Below, piece after piece: positions 42,259-50,284 of a DNA stretch of 64,000 nucleotides. The stretch covers positions 1 to 64,000 of the forward strand of contig DASPNP010000075.1 in NCBI GenBank assembly GCA_035626475.1, in the 5' to 3' direction. This DNA is from DASPKT01 sp035626475 (lineage in GTDB: Bacteria; Pseudomonadota; Alphaproteobacteria; Azospirillales; Azospirillaceae). The notes beneath the pieces are model-generated. The model was not told the origin of the DNA and did not search any database. It saw only the letters and a program-made list of their open reading frames with translations. The translations under genes and the position numbers were made by a program. Position 1 is the stretch's first letter. Every line of letters begins with the position of its first letter.

Positions 42259-42849
42259 TCAGTCGAAATCCTTCGCCAGCTCGGCGCGCACGGCCTCGGG
42301 CAGGACGGTCATGTGGGCGTAGTTCTCGTGGCCGATGCCCAGGATCACGCGGGTGCCGGGCTGGGCGAAGGCGGCTTTCTGCTGGGCGGTGAAGGGGAAG
42401 TGGGCGAACTGGACGGAGGAGGCCTTGCCCGAGGCGCTGGTGCGGTCGACGTCCGCCTCCGGCACCGCCTGGACGCGGGAGCCGTCGGCGAACTCCAGGT
42501 AGAAGGTGTCCTCCACCCCGCCCAGCCGGTTCAGCAAATTCTTGCGCCGCACCGGGTCGTCGATCTCGAACATGATGGTGGCGACCAGTTCGGCGCCCTG
42601 CGGGATCAGCGGGTTGTAGGCGCCGAGTTCGTCCGCGATCTGGCCCTCGCCGCCGCGTTCGATGAACAGCATCTCGTGCACCTGCGACCACATCGTGTCG
42701 TAGTTCTCGAAGTAGAAGGTCGCGTAGGGGCCGACGGGGACGCGGCGGTTGCGCTTCACCTCGACCAGCGCCTTGCGCCTCTCCGCCCGGACCTTGGCGT
42801 ACTCGGCCATGGGCATGATGTCGTCGCGGGTGATCTGTCGCTTCATCAT
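42259..42849 (-). CDS. DUF3501-family protein
   Basis: The 196-residue protein starts MMKRQITRDDIMPMAEYAKV and contains VGPYATFYFENYDTMWSQVH and EMLFIERGGEGQIADELGAY, which mark DUF3501. No catalytic motif or metal ligand set is obvious. It is the last of a minus-strand group (Irr, rubrerythrin, Fe-S protein, DUF3501) that recurs in alphaproteobacteria, and is separated from the Fe-S gene here by a dispersed repeat. A function in iron or oxidative-stress handling is inferred from this context. Confidence 0.88.
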   Translation of the reverse strand: MMKRQITRDDIMPMAEYAKVRAERRKALVEVKRNRRVPVGPYATFYFENYDTMWSQVHEMLFIERGGEGQIADELGAYNPLIPQGAELVATIMFEIDDPVRRKNLLNRLGGVEDTFYLEFADGSRVQAVPEADVDRTSASGKASSVQFAHFPFTAQQKAAFAQPGTRVILGIGHENYAHMTVLPEAVRAELAKDFD

Positions 42850-42903
42850 GGTTTCCTCAAGCGGGGTGCTTTGCGGGACCGGTTGTTGGGCGGCGTTGGT
42901 GCC

Positions 42904-43082
42904 GTGCGTGCTTCGACAGGCTCAGCATGAGGGGTGTATTGCTGCTCCCGGCCATGGGCAGTGTCGAAGTTGTGCGTCCTTCGACAGTTTCAGGATGAGA
43001 ACCTTCCTGCTGCTCCCGGTAGCCTGGAAACAGGAGTGCCTAGCGTCTCCCTTCCCTCATCCTGAGCCTGTCGAAGGACGCA
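42904..43082. repeat. Dispersed palindromic repeat, copy B (with extra arm)
   Basis: The outer arms begin GTGCGTGCTTCGACAGGCTC (42904) and end TGTCGAAGGACGCA (43082). An additional left-arm-like segment TGCGTCCTTCGACAGTTTCA lies at about 42972-42991, and GCTGCTCCCGG occurs twice, so this copy looks like a duplication within the element. It also shares AGGAGTGCCT with copy C. Confidence 0.85.
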
Positions 43083-43110
43083 GCACGTCCCAGCCCCTCC
43101 CAGCCGGCGT

Positions 43111-44478
43111 CTAGAGCCCATACGCCCGTGCCAGGATCTGGATCGGGTGCAGCTGCTCGTGGTTGGCGGCGGCGGCCGGGTCGGTGCGCTCAATGCCCTG
43201 GCGGATATGCTCGCCGGCCAGCGGGCACTCGGACGCCACGTAGCGCTTCTGGTTCTTGATGGCCGCGTTGAAGACCGGCTTGCCCACCTTCATCGCCACG
43301 TCGAAATTGCCCTTCATCACGCCCCAGCTGCCGCCATGGCCGGAGCAGCGCTCCACCACCTTGAGGTCGGCCACCTTGGCGCCCTCGGGCGGCGGGATCA
43401 GGCGCAGCAGCTCGGCCGCCTTCTGGCCCATGTTCTGGGCCCGGGCGTGGCAGGCGATGTGGACCGTGACGCCGCCGTCCAGCGGCCTCAGGCCCGGCGC
43501 CAGCCCCTCTTTCTTCGCGATGTCGACGATGTACTCGGACGCGTCGAAGGTGGCGGCCGACAGCTTCTCGACCAGCGGATAGTCGGGGCTGTCCTGCGGC
43601 ACCAGCAGCTTCCACTCGAACTTCAGCATCAGCGCGCAGGAGGGGACCAGCGCGATGACGTCGTAGCCCCTGTCGATCCAGTCGGACAGGCCACGGGCCA
43701 CGGTGCCGGCGCTCTCCACCACCCGCTCGATGCGGCCCTGCTCCAGCTGCGGCATGCCGCAGCAGCCGGGATAGACCACCTCGGTCTCGACGCCGTTATG
43801 GGCCAGGATGGCGCGGGCAGCGGTGCCGATGTCCGGGTCGTTGTAGTTGACGAAGCAGGTGGCGTAGAGCACCGCCTTGCGGCCATAGGCCGGCGCGGCG
43901 CGGTTCACCTCGGGCACGTCGGACTTGGCGCGCAGGGCGAAGGTCTTGCCGTGGAACTTGGGCAGCACCGCCTGGCGGTCGATGCCGGCGGCCTTCTCCA
44001 TCAGCGGGCGGGTCAGGCCGTTGCCGGTGTCCGTCGCCCAGTTGGCGACCGGCGCGGCGATGGCGGCCAGCCGGCCGTTGCGGTCGGTCTCTGTCAGCTG
44101 CCTGGCCGTGAAGGGCACGCCCTGCTTCCTGGCCTCTACCGCCCGGTAGCGCAGCATCAGGTGGGGGAAGTCCAGGTTGAACTCGTGCGGCGGCACGTAG
44201 GGGCACTTGGTCATGTAGCACATGTCGCAGAGCGTGCAGGCGTCCACGACCGGCTTGAAATCGGCCGACTTCACCTCGTCCAGCTCGCCCGTCGGCGAGG
44301 CGTCCACGAGGTCGAAGAGGCGGGGGAAACTGTCGCAGAGGTTGAAGCAGCGGCGGCAGCCATGGCAGATGTCGAAGATGCGGCGCATCTCCGCGTCCAG
44401 CTTGGCCTCGTCCTGGAAGTCGGGGTTCCGCCAGTCCACGGGATGGCGGGTGGGGGCCTCGAGACTGCCTTCGCGCAT
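43111..44478 (-). CDS. Heterodisulfide-reductase/GlpC-like iron-sulfur protein
   Basis: This 455-residue protein carries two 4Fe-4S ferredoxin motifs, CHGCRRCFNLCD and CTLCDMCYMTKCP, near its N terminus. Two cysteine-rich CCG domains follow, the first with PGCCGMPQLEQG and the second with CSGHGGSWG. The layout matches the C subunit of anaerobic glycerol-3-phosphate dehydrogenase or glycolate oxidase and HdrC/D, i.e. an electron-transfer protein. No flavin partner is adjacent. Its neighbours (rubrerythrin, DUF3501, Irr) instead suggest a role in redox or iron stress. A 13-bp hairpin lies 36 bases upstream. Confidence 0.9.
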   Translation of the reverse strand: MREGSLEAPTRHPVDWRNPDFQDEAKLDAEMRRIFDICHGCRRCFNLCDSFPRLFDLVDASPTGELDEVKSADFKPVVDACTLCDMCYMTKCPYVPPHEFNLDFPHLMLRYRAVEARKQGVPFTARQLTETDRNGRLAAIAAPVANWATDTGNGLTRPLMEKAAGIDRQAVLPKFHGKTFALRAKSDVPEVNRAAPAYGRKAVLYATCFVNYNDPDIGTAARAILAHNGVETEVVYPGCCGMPQLEQGRIERVVESAGTVARGLSDWIDRGYDVIALVPSCALMLKFEWKLLVPQDSPDYPLVEKLSAATFDASEYIVDIAKKEGLAPGLRPLDGGVTVHIACHARAQNMGQKAAELLRLIPPPEGAKVADLKVVERCSGHGGSWGVMKGNFDVAMKVGKPVFNAAIKNQKRYVASECPLAGEHIRQGIERTDPAAAANHEQLHPIQILARAYGL

Positions 44479-44514
44479 GGGTGCTCACCTGGCCTGTATG
44501 GCGTCCGGATGGAC

Positions 44515-44544
44515 CGGCCGGGCCCCGCGTTCGGGGCCCGGCCG
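44515..44544 (-). terminator. Perfect 13-bp hairpin between rubrerythrin and Fe-S genes
   Basis: Bases 44515-44527 and 44532-44544 pair perfectly around CGTT. It starts eight bases after the rubrerythrin stop. There is no T-run, so it may be a leaky terminator or an mRNA-stabilising structure that sets the relative dose of the two genes. Confidence 0.5.
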
Positions 44545-44552
44545 TGGGCGGA

Positions 44553-44972
44553 TCAGGCGTTCAGCGTGTCCAGCGCCTTCTGGAAGCGGCCGGCGTGGCT
44601 CTTCTCGGCCTTCGCCAGCGTCTCGAACCAGTCGGCGATCTCGTCGAAGCCCTCTTCGCGGGCGGTGCGCGCCATGCCCGGGTACATGTCGGTGTACTCG
44701 TGCGTCTCGCCGGCGATGGAGGCCTTCAGGTTCAGCTCGGTGGAGCCGATCGGCTCGCCCGTGGCCGGGTCGCCGACCTCCTCCAGGAACTCCAGATGGC
44801 CGTGCGCGTGGCCGGTCTCGCCCTCGGCGGTGGAGCGGAAGACGGCGGCGACGTCGTTGTAGCCCTCGACGTCGGCCTTCTGGGCGAAATAGAGATAGCG
44901 GCGGTTGGCCTGGCTCTCGCCGGCGAAGGCGGCCTTGAGGTTGTCCTCGGTCTTGCTGCCCTTGAGCGACAT
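44553..44972 (-). CDS. Rubrerythrin-family diiron protein (no rubredoxin domain)
   Basis: The 139-residue four-helix bundle has the diiron ligands of rubrerythrin: Glu in AAFAGESQANRRY, the EGETGHAHGHLEFL pair, and Glu/His in ASIAGETHEY and KAEKSHAGRF. Rubrerythrins reduce hydrogen peroxide and store or sense iron. There is no CxxC rubredoxin tail, so it is the short erythrin-like type, depending on an external electron donor, possibly the Fe-S protein encoded next. The ATG at 44972 has CAGGAGGAA upstream. A TGGA-N4-TTCCA motif at 45098 may place it under Irr. Confidence 0.93.
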   Translation of the reverse strand: MSLKGSKTEDNLKAAFAGESQANRRYLYFAQKADVEGYNDVAAVFRSTAEGETGHAHGHLEFLEEVGDPATGEPIGSTELNLKASIAGETHEYTDMYPGMARTAREEGFDEIADWFETLAKAEKSHAGRFQKALDTLNA

Positions 44973-45097
44973 GGCTGATTCCTCCTGATCTGCGCACCCC
45001 CGTCCCGGTGACGGGAGCGCCGGGAATACCGCCCCGGCCGTCTGCGCGGCCGTGGGAGACAGGAGCCTATGCCACCGCCCCGGGTGCGTCAACGGGC

Positions 45098-45110
45098 TGG
45101 AGGCGTTCCA
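45098..45110. promoter_or_regulatory. Irr-box-like motif upstream of rubrerythrin
   Basis: TGGA-GGCG-TTCCA, 126 bases upstream of the rubrerythrin start. In the 17-bp frame GCTGGAG-gcg-TTCCAAA it agrees with the iron control element TTTAGAA-N3-TTCTAAA at 9 of 14 fixed positions. Confidence 0.4.
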
Positions 45111-45165
45111 AAAAAGCCGCCAGCCAGTTGATATCCATTCGCAAATTGGAGGAGGGAGTCGGCGC

Positions 45166-45585
45166 TCAGACGCTGCCGGCCAGCCGCACGATCACGTCGA
45201 TGCGGGCCACCCGGGTGCCGTCGGGGGCCTGGGGCAGGCCGCTGACCATCAGGCTCTCGCCCGGGATGTCCTGCAGCCGGCCGGATGCCTCGTGGAAGAA
45301 GTGATGGTGGTCGGACGTGTTGGTGTCGAAGTAGGAGCGGCAGGACTCCACCACCACCTCGCGCAGCAGCCCCGCCTCGGTGAACTGGTGCAGCGTGTTG
45401 TAGACGGTCGCCAGCGAGACCTTCATCTCCGCGTCCACCGCCTCGCAGTGCAGCTGCTCGGCCGTCACGTGCCGGTCGCAGCCGTCGAACAGCAGCTTCG
45501 CCAGGGCCAGGCGCTGGCGGGTGGGGCGCAGCCCGGCCCGGCTCAGCCGGTCCAGCGCGTTGGTGAAGGGGCGGTTCATCGTCAT
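45166..45585 (-). CDS. irr: Iron response regulator Irr (Fur family)
   Basis: Irr is the alphaproteobacterial Fur paralogue that senses heme status and represses or activates iron genes under iron limitation. The 139-residue protein (from the ATG at 45585) has the Fur winged helix GLRPTRQRLALAKLLF, VTAEQLHCEAV, VSLATVYNTLHQFTEAGLLR and the Irr-specific YFDTNTSDHHHFFHE, which holds the His-rich metal/heme-binding run. A longer frame starts with TTG at 45660 and would contain the putative Irr box, so it is rejected. It lies next to rubrerythrin, as in many relatives. Confidence 0.93.
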   Translation of the reverse strand: MTMNRPFTNALDRLSRAGLRPTRQRLALAKLLFDGCDRHVTAEQLHCEAVDAEMKVSLATVYNTLHQFTEAGLLREVVVESCRSYFDTNTSDHHHFFHEASGRLQDIPGESLMVSGLPQAPDGTRVARIDVIVRLAGSV

Positions 45586-45634
45586 GATGGCGATATGGGA
45601 ACGCGGGCGGCCGGGAAAAGGGGACAAATCTATT

Positions 45635-45647
45635 TGGACCGATTCCA
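45635..45647. promoter_or_regulatory. Irr-box-like motif upstream of irr
   Basis: TGGA-CCGA-TTCCA, about 50 bases upstream of the irr ATG; in its 17-bp frame (45633-45649) it agrees with TTTAGAA-N3-TTCTAAA at 9 of 14 positions. The same TGGA-N4-TTCCA pattern precedes the rubrerythrin gene, suggesting autoregulation plus co-control. Confidence 0.45.
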
Positions 45648-45697
45648 GGGTATCAGGCAAGCCCTTCGCGGGCGCGCCACCATGATGGTCACGTCCC

Positions 45698-46351
45698 TCA
45701 GGAGCGCGGGGCGAAGCCGGCGATGCTGAAGACGGCGGTCTTGCGGCCCTGGGCGCGGCCGGCGAGCGCGAAGCCGCCGGGGCCGTTCCACCAGGCCTGC
45801 AGCGCGTCCTGCGAGGGGAATTCCAGGATCAGCACGCGGGTCGGCGAGACGGCGCCCTCCAGCGTCTCCAGCGGCGCGCCGTCCACCAGCACGCGGCCGG
45901 CGCCCTCGATCGCCATGGCGGGCAGCTTGGGCGCCTCGATGTTCAGCAGCTGCAGCAGATAGGCCTTGCGCCCGCTGGCGGGGCCGGGCGCCGACCCTTC
46001 CAGCCGCAGCACGTCGAAGCTGCCACCGCCCTCGCGGATCTTCACCGCGTCCCGGTAGGCGGGGCTGGTCCAGAAGGACTTCACCGCGTCCGGGCTGGGG
46101 AAGTGGGAGATGACCATGCCGCGGGCCGTCATCTCGCCCGACAGCTGCTCCACGCCCCGGCCCGGGCCGCCCAGCGCCAGGTAGGCGCCGCCATGGGCCT
46201 GGTAGATGGGCGGCAGCGCCTGCTGGTAGGCCGCGCGCTTCTCCTGGTCGGAGAAGCCGCCCATGACCAGCAGGTAGCCATCGGCCAAAGCGGCCGCGGG
46301 CGCCAGCGAGAGGATCAGTCCCAGGAACGCCGCGAACCGCTTGGTGATCAT
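45698..46351 (-). CDS. Exported protein with two DUF1330 domains
   Basis: The 217-residue protein has a signal peptide (FAAFLGLILSLAPAAALADG) and two tandem DUF1330 domains, about residues 25-115 and 128-215. They are related to each other (ISHFPSPDAVKSFWTSPAYR in the first, ILEFPSQDALQAWWNGPGGF in the second), so an internal duplication is evident. DUF1330 is a ferredoxin-like fold of unknown function. It starts three bases after the nitronate monooxygenase gene, implying one transcript. Confidence 0.85.
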   Translation of the reverse strand: MITKRFAAFLGLILSLAPAAALADGYLLVMGGFSDQEKRAAYQQALPPIYQAHGGAYLALGGPGRGVEQLSGEMTARGMVISHFPSPDAVKSFWTSPAYRDAVKIREGGGSFDVLRLEGSAPGPASGRKAYLLQLLNIEAPKLPAMAIEGAGRVLVDGAPLETLEGAVSPTRVLILEFPSQDALQAWWNGPGGFALAGRAQGRKTAVFSIAGFAPRS

Positions 46352-46354
46352 GGA

Positions 46355-47752
46355 TCAGAACCCCGTGGCGATGCGCTCGACCAGCTGGCGGACCGTGGGC
46401 ACGAAGCCGCCCTGGTACCAGGGGTCGCTGGCGAAGCGGTAGGCGTTGTGGCCGGCGAACATCAGCTGGTGCTCGACATCGTCGGAGTGGCTGATGTTCT
46501 GCAGGGTCTTCTGGATGCAGAAGCTGCGGGGGTCGGCCTTGCGGCCCGTCGTCCCCTCCTCGTTCTGCGCCCAGTTCGAGAAGTTGCAGGCGGACAGGCA
46601 GCCCATGCAGTCCACCTGGTCCTTGTGGATGTGCTCGCCCTCCTCCGGGGTCACGAAGATCAGCGTCGTGTCCGGCGTCTTCATGGCCATGGTGTAGCCG
46701 GCGGCGACCCAGGCCTCGGCGTTCTCCTTGTCGTGCGGCGTCAGGTAGACCGGGCGGCCGCGCGGGCCGGTGCGGAACTCCGCGACATGCTCGCCCACCG
46801 GCTCCACCGCATAGGCCACCTGCCGGTCGGCCCGGCCCTTCAGCGCTTCCAGGAACGGGTTGCTGACGGCGGAGGAGTAGAAGCCGGTCGGCGAGAAGCG
46901 GTTCAGGTAGACGTCGCCCTTCTTCAGGGTCAGCAGCTTCTGCTTCCACGCCTCGGAGATCGGGCTCTCCCGGGTCAGCAGCGGGCGCGTGCCGAACTGG
47001 AAGGCGACCGGGCCCAGCTCCGGATTGTCCAGCCAGTGCTCCCACTCCGACAGCCACCAGACGCCGCCGGCCATGACGATCGGCGTGTCGTTCAGCCCGA
47101 AGCTGTTCATCATCTGGCGCAGCGCCACCACCCGGGGATAGGGGTCCTCGGGCCGCAAGGGGTCCTCGCTGTTGGACAGGCCGTTGTGGCCGCCCGCCAG
47201 CCACGGATCCTCATAGACGACGCCGCCCAGGTTCGCCGGGAACTTGTTGTAGGCGCGCAGCCACAGCGCGCGGAAGGCGCGGGCCGAGGAGACGATCGGG
47301 TAGTAGTGCACACCGTACTTCACGGCGATCTCGGCCACCCGGTAGGGCATGCCGGCGCCGCAGGTGATGCCGTGGATGAGGCCCTTCGCCCCCTCCAGGA
47401 TGCCGTGCAGGATGCGCTCGGCCGCGGCCATCTCCCACAGCACGTTCATGTGGATGCGGCCATTGCCGCCCGACATCTCGTGCGCCACGCGGGCCTGGTA
47501 GACGCCGCCGCGGATGGAGTGGGCGACCAGCTCCTCGTGCCGCTCGCGGCGGGTGCGGCCGTGATAGTTCTGCGGGATGATGGCGCCCGTCTCGTCGCGC
47601 GCGTCGGCATTGACGCCCGAGAAGGTGCCGATGCCGCCGGCCGCCGCCCAGGCGCCGCAGCTCTCGCCGTTCGAGACCGAAATGCCCTTGCCGCCCTCGA
47701 CGAGCGGAAGCACGTCCTTGCCGGACATGCGCAGCGGGTTCAACGCCTTCAC
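46355..47752 (-). CDS. Nitronate monooxygenase-family flavoprotein
   Basis: This 465-residue TIM-barrel protein is an FMN-dependent enzyme of the nitronate monooxygenase/2-nitropropane dioxygenase superfamily. ISVSNGESCGAWAAAGGIGT, GITCGAGMPYRVAEIA, MAGGVWWLSEWEHWL and PVAFQFGTRPLLTRESPISE mark the phosphate- and flavin-binding parts. It is longer than usual (about 320-380), with a C-terminal extension containing CMGCLSACNFSNW and EEGEHIHKDQVD, possibly a metal or Fe-S site. A GTG start with GTGGAGGTAGG upstream is used. The substrate is uncertain. Confidence 0.88.
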   Translation of the reverse strand: MKALNPLRMSGKDVLPLVEGGKGISVSNGESCGAWAAAGGIGTFSGVNADARDETGAIIPQNYHGRTRRERHEELVAHSIRGGVYQARVAHEMSGGNGRIHMNVLWEMAAAERILHGILEGAKGLIHGITCGAGMPYRVAEIAVKYGVHYYPIVSSARAFRALWLRAYNKFPANLGGVVYEDPWLAGGHNGLSNSEDPLRPEDPYPRVVALRQMMNSFGLNDTPIVMAGGVWWLSEWEHWLDNPELGPVAFQFGTRPLLTRESPISEAWKQKLLTLKKGDVYLNRFSPTGFYSSAVSNPFLEALKGRADRQVAYAVEPVGEHVAEFRTGPRGRPVYLTPHDKENAEAWVAAGYTMAMKTPDTTLIFVTPEEGEHIHKDQVDCMGCLSACNFSNWAQNEEGTTGRKADPRSFCIQKTLQNISHSDDVEHQLMFAGHNAYRFASDPWYQGGFVPTVRQLVERIATGF

Positions 47753-47893
47753 TACCTACCTCCACCACCGTCGGCGCGCGGCCGGCCAGGGGCCGCGTCC
47801 ACCCGGAATTCCCAGTCAGGGCTGCATATAGGAAAAGCTGGCGGGACGGAAGAGTCACCTCCTCCGGCAGGGCTTATCAGGGATCCCGCATGC

Positions 47894-48628
47894 TCAGGCG
47901 ACGGCCGCCAGCCCCTCCGGCGTGTCGGTGAAAACAGCCGAGACACCCCAGCCGAACACCTCGCGCGCCGCCGGCACGCTGTTGACCGTATAGGCCAGCA
48001 CCGGCCGGCCGCTGGCCCGGTACTCGGCGATGGTCCCGGCGCTCTCCTTGCGGGCGTTGACGTTGATGGTGGCGGCGCTCACCCGGTCTGCCTTCTCGCG
48101 CCAGTCCGGCACCCGGCGGTCGATCAGGAAGCCGATCGGCCAGGCCGGCACCACCTGCCGCGCCATCACCAGCGAGGCGTACTCGAAGCTGGAGACCAGC
48201 GGCGGCGCCTTGCCCTCGGGCCACAGGCTGTAGGCCATGGACAGGGCCACGCCCGCCGTCTCCTCCTCGCGCCCCGGGCAGGGCTTGATCTCCAGATTGA
48301 TGCCCAGCCCCAGCGCGTGCACCAGCTCCAGGCAGGCGGCCAGGGTGGGCACCGGCTCGCCGCGGAAGGCGGGGGAGAACCAGCGGCCGGCATCGAGCCG
48401 CGCGATGTCAGCGTAATCATGCTCGGCGACCTTGCCGCGCCCGTCGGTGGTGCGGCCGAGCTCCTCGTCATGCATCAGGATCGGCACGCCGTCGCGGGTC
48501 AGCTTGACGTCGACCTCCACCCAGCGCGCGCCCTGCGCCGCGGCGGTGCGGATGCCGGCCAGCGTGTTCTCCGGGGCATGCTTCGCGGCGCCGCGGTGGC
48601 CGATGAGGCGGGGCAGGTCCAGGGTCAT
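47894..48628 (-). CDS. Glycerophosphodiester phosphodiesterase
   Basis: The 244-residue enzyme cleaves glycerophosphodiesters to glycerol-3-phosphate and alcohols. It has the GDPD signatures LIGHRGAAKHAPENTLAGIR (catalytic His and Glu), WVEVDVKLTRDGVPILMHDE and LGINLEIKPCPGREEE, and ends with the YTVNSVPAAREVF and VFTDTPEG segments. No signal peptide: a cytoplasmic UgpQ-type enzyme. Its start overlaps the stop of the upstream membrane-protein gene by four bases. Confidence 0.94.
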   Translation of the reverse strand: MTLDLPRLIGHRGAAKHAPENTLAGIRTAAAQGARWVEVDVKLTRDGVPILMHDEELGRTTDGRGKVAEHDYADIARLDAGRWFSPAFRGEPVPTLAACLELVHALGLGINLEIKPCPGREEETAGVALSMAYSLWPEGKAPPLVSSFEYASLVMARQVVPAWPIGFLIDRRVPDWREKADRVSAATINVNARKESAGTIAEYRASGRPVLAYTVNSVPAAREVFGWGVSAVFTDTPEGLAAVA

Positions 48629-49164
48629 CGTTTTCCTCTGCCGAAGATGCTGGCGGGGGTCTGGTCCGGATCGGGCACGACATGGCCCAGCGAGACGAAA
48701 TTGTCGCGGGTGCGCTCGGACAGGCGCAGCCGGTTCTCCGTCGCCGCCTCCGCCGCCAGCGCCGCCACCCGGTCGAATCCGTCCAGGCTGGATTCCAGCG
48801 CCAGGCGCTTGCCGCCGCCGGTCAGCGTCAGCTGCATCCAGCCTTCCTTCCGGTCCTTGCGGGTGGAGTAGTAGTCCAGCTTAACGTCGGACAGCTCCGC
48901 CCATTTGATGGGCTTGCCGAAGGGGCCGCGCGCTGCGATGCCCTCGACGTCCAGCCGGTAGGTCGTCGCCTGGCGCAGTAGGGTACGCGCCTCGTAGGCG
49001 GCGAACAGCGCCGCGGCCAGCGCCAGCGGCACCGCCAGCAGCGGATGCGGCGTGGTCAGCAGGAAAGGCCCGGCGGTCAGGGCAAGGCCCGCCAGGGCGC
49101 GCAGATGGTCGCCGCGCAGCGCGTCGGCGGGATAGCGGAGGTCGCGGCCGGGAAGCTCGGTCAT
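48625..49164 (-). CDS. Membrane protein with PH-like domain
   Basis: The 179-residue protein has two predicted membrane helices (LRALAGLALTAGPFLLTT and LAVPLALAAALFAAYEA) followed by a beta-rich cytoplasmic domain (YRLDVEGIAARGPFGKPIKW, KEGWMQLTLTGGGKRLALES) typical of bacterial PH-like proteins. Function is unknown. A GTG at 49173 would add three residues. It is coupled to the downstream phosphodiesterase gene. Confidence 0.75.
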   Translation of the reverse strand: MTELPGRDLRYPADALRGDHLRALAGLALTAGPFLLTTPHPLLAVPLALAAALFAAYEARTLLRQATTYRLDVEGIAARGPFGKPIKWAELSDVKLDYYSTRKDRKEGWMQLTLTGGGKRLALESSLDGFDRVAALAAEAATENRLRLSERTRDNFVSLGHVVPDPDQTPASIFGRGKR

Positions 49165-49173
49165 GCCGGGCAC

Positions 49174-49692
49174 TTAAGCCGAGCCGCGCCTAAGGGGCAA
49201 GAGCGCACGGGCGGCGGCGACCGGATCGGGATCGAGCGACAGCCGGTCCGGCATCGGTCCGGCCGGGCCGCTTCCCGCCGGCGGCTCCTCGGCACCCGGC
49301 GGGCGGCGGCAGGCCACGGGGACGCCGTGCTGATGGCCGCGCTCCGCCAGCGGCCGCAGCTCGAAGCGGAAGCCGCGCCGGGCGAAGGGGTAGCGGTCCA
49401 GCACCAGCAGGTCCGGCGCGAAAGCCACGGCGGCGGCCAGCGCCGCCGCCGCCCGGCGCTTCTTCCAGGCATGCGACAAGGGTTCGCCCGCCGCGTCCAG
49501 CAGCAGCGGGCCGGCGGGATCGGCCAGCCGCGCCGGCGGCAGCGCCGTCACCCCGGTTAAGGGCGGAGGGGACGCTCCGCCCCAGAGCAGCGCCACCTTG
49601 GCGCCGAGGCGGGAAAGCGCCTCCGCCAGCGCCGCCATGTCGGCGCCGTCGCCGGGCAGCAGCGGCTGGCACCAGAGGAGGATGCGTCCCAT
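49174..49692 (-). CDS. Truncated COG4671-type glycosyltransferase-like protein (deletion remnant)
   Basis: This 172-residue reading frame matches only the start of the COG4671 predicted glycosyltransferase family (usually about 380-400 residues). It has LAEALSRLGAKVALLWGG, then PDLLVLDRYPFARRGFRFEL and PLAERG, which correspond to the family's ExFPFGRRxFRFEL segment. The nucleotide-sugar half is absent, and the last 25 residues (MPDRLSLDPDPVAAARAL) look like the far C terminus, so an internal deletion of roughly 200 residues is inferred. The GIGHL-type motif near the N terminus is also degraded (LPGDGADM). It is probably inactive, though the frame is intact. Confidence 0.65.
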   Translation of the reverse strand: MGRILLWCQPLLPGDGADMAALAEALSRLGAKVALLWGGASPPPLTGVTALPPARLADPAGPLLLDAAGEPLSHAWKKRRAAAALAAAVAFAPDLLVLDRYPFARRGFRFELRPLAERGHQHGVPVACRRPPGAEEPPAGSGPAGPMPDRLSLDPDPVAAARALLPLRRGSA

Positions 49693-49810
49693 AAGTCGGA
49701 GCCTACCCTATACGCAAGACACAGGCGCCACGGCCCGCTTCCGGCTGGACAGGCGGGGCGGGCTGGGGCACCACTAGCCGCATGGTTACCCATTGCGGGG
49801 GCGCCCTTCC

Positions 49811-50257
49811 ATGATCATGGCCGACGACGTCGAGGCGCTCCGGCGCATCCCGCTCTTCGCGAACATCGAGCCCTCCCAGCTCTCCCTCCTGGCCTTCACC
49901 GCCGAGCGGGTGCGCTATCCGGCCGGCCACACGCTGTTCGGCCAGAACGAGGTGGGCGACAGCGCCTATGTCATCCTGGAGGGCGAGGCCGAGGTGATGG
50001 TCGAGACGCCCAGCGGGCCGCTGACCGTCGCCACCGTCGGCAAGAACGACTTCGTCGGCGAGATCGCGATCCTCTGCGGCGTGCCGCGCACGGCGGCGGT
50101 GCGGGCCAAGTCGGACCTGTCGGCGCTCAGGATCGAGAAGGAGCTGTTCTTCCGCCTCGTGACCGAGTTCCCCCAGATGGCCATTGAGATCATGCGCGTC
50201 CTGGCCCAGCGCCTGGAAGCCACCACCCGCCAACTGCGCGAGGCGCGGTCGAATTAG
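49811..50257 (+). CDS. Stand-alone cyclic-nucleotide-binding domain protein
   Basis: The 148-residue protein is one cNMP-binding beta-barrel: LRRIPLFANIEPSQLSLLAF, RYPAGHTLFGQNEVGDSAYV, LEGEAEVMVETPSGPL, VGEIAILCGVPRTAAVRAKS and SALRIEKELFFRL, with the phosphate-binding GEIAxL-x-PRTAAVR cassette. There is no DNA-binding helix-turn-helix, so it is not a Crp-type regulator; it probably senses a cyclic nucleotide and acts through another protein. Alternative ATG at 49817. Confidence 0.88.
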   Translation: MIMADDVEALRRIPLFANIEPSQLSLLAFTAERVRYPAGHTLFGQNEVGDSAYVILEGEAEVMVETPSGPLTVATVGKNDFVGEIAILCGVPRTAAVRAKSDLSALRIEKELFFRLVTEFPQMAIEIMRVLAQRLEATTRQLREARSN

Positions 50258-50284
50258 GGGCGCTTGGGCGGCGGCGTTGCCGGA

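Noticed and set aside
45586..45660. TTG start extending Irr by 25 residues
   Set aside because: The extra residues are not typical of Irr and would swallow the Irr-box-like motif. ATG at 45585 fits the family better.
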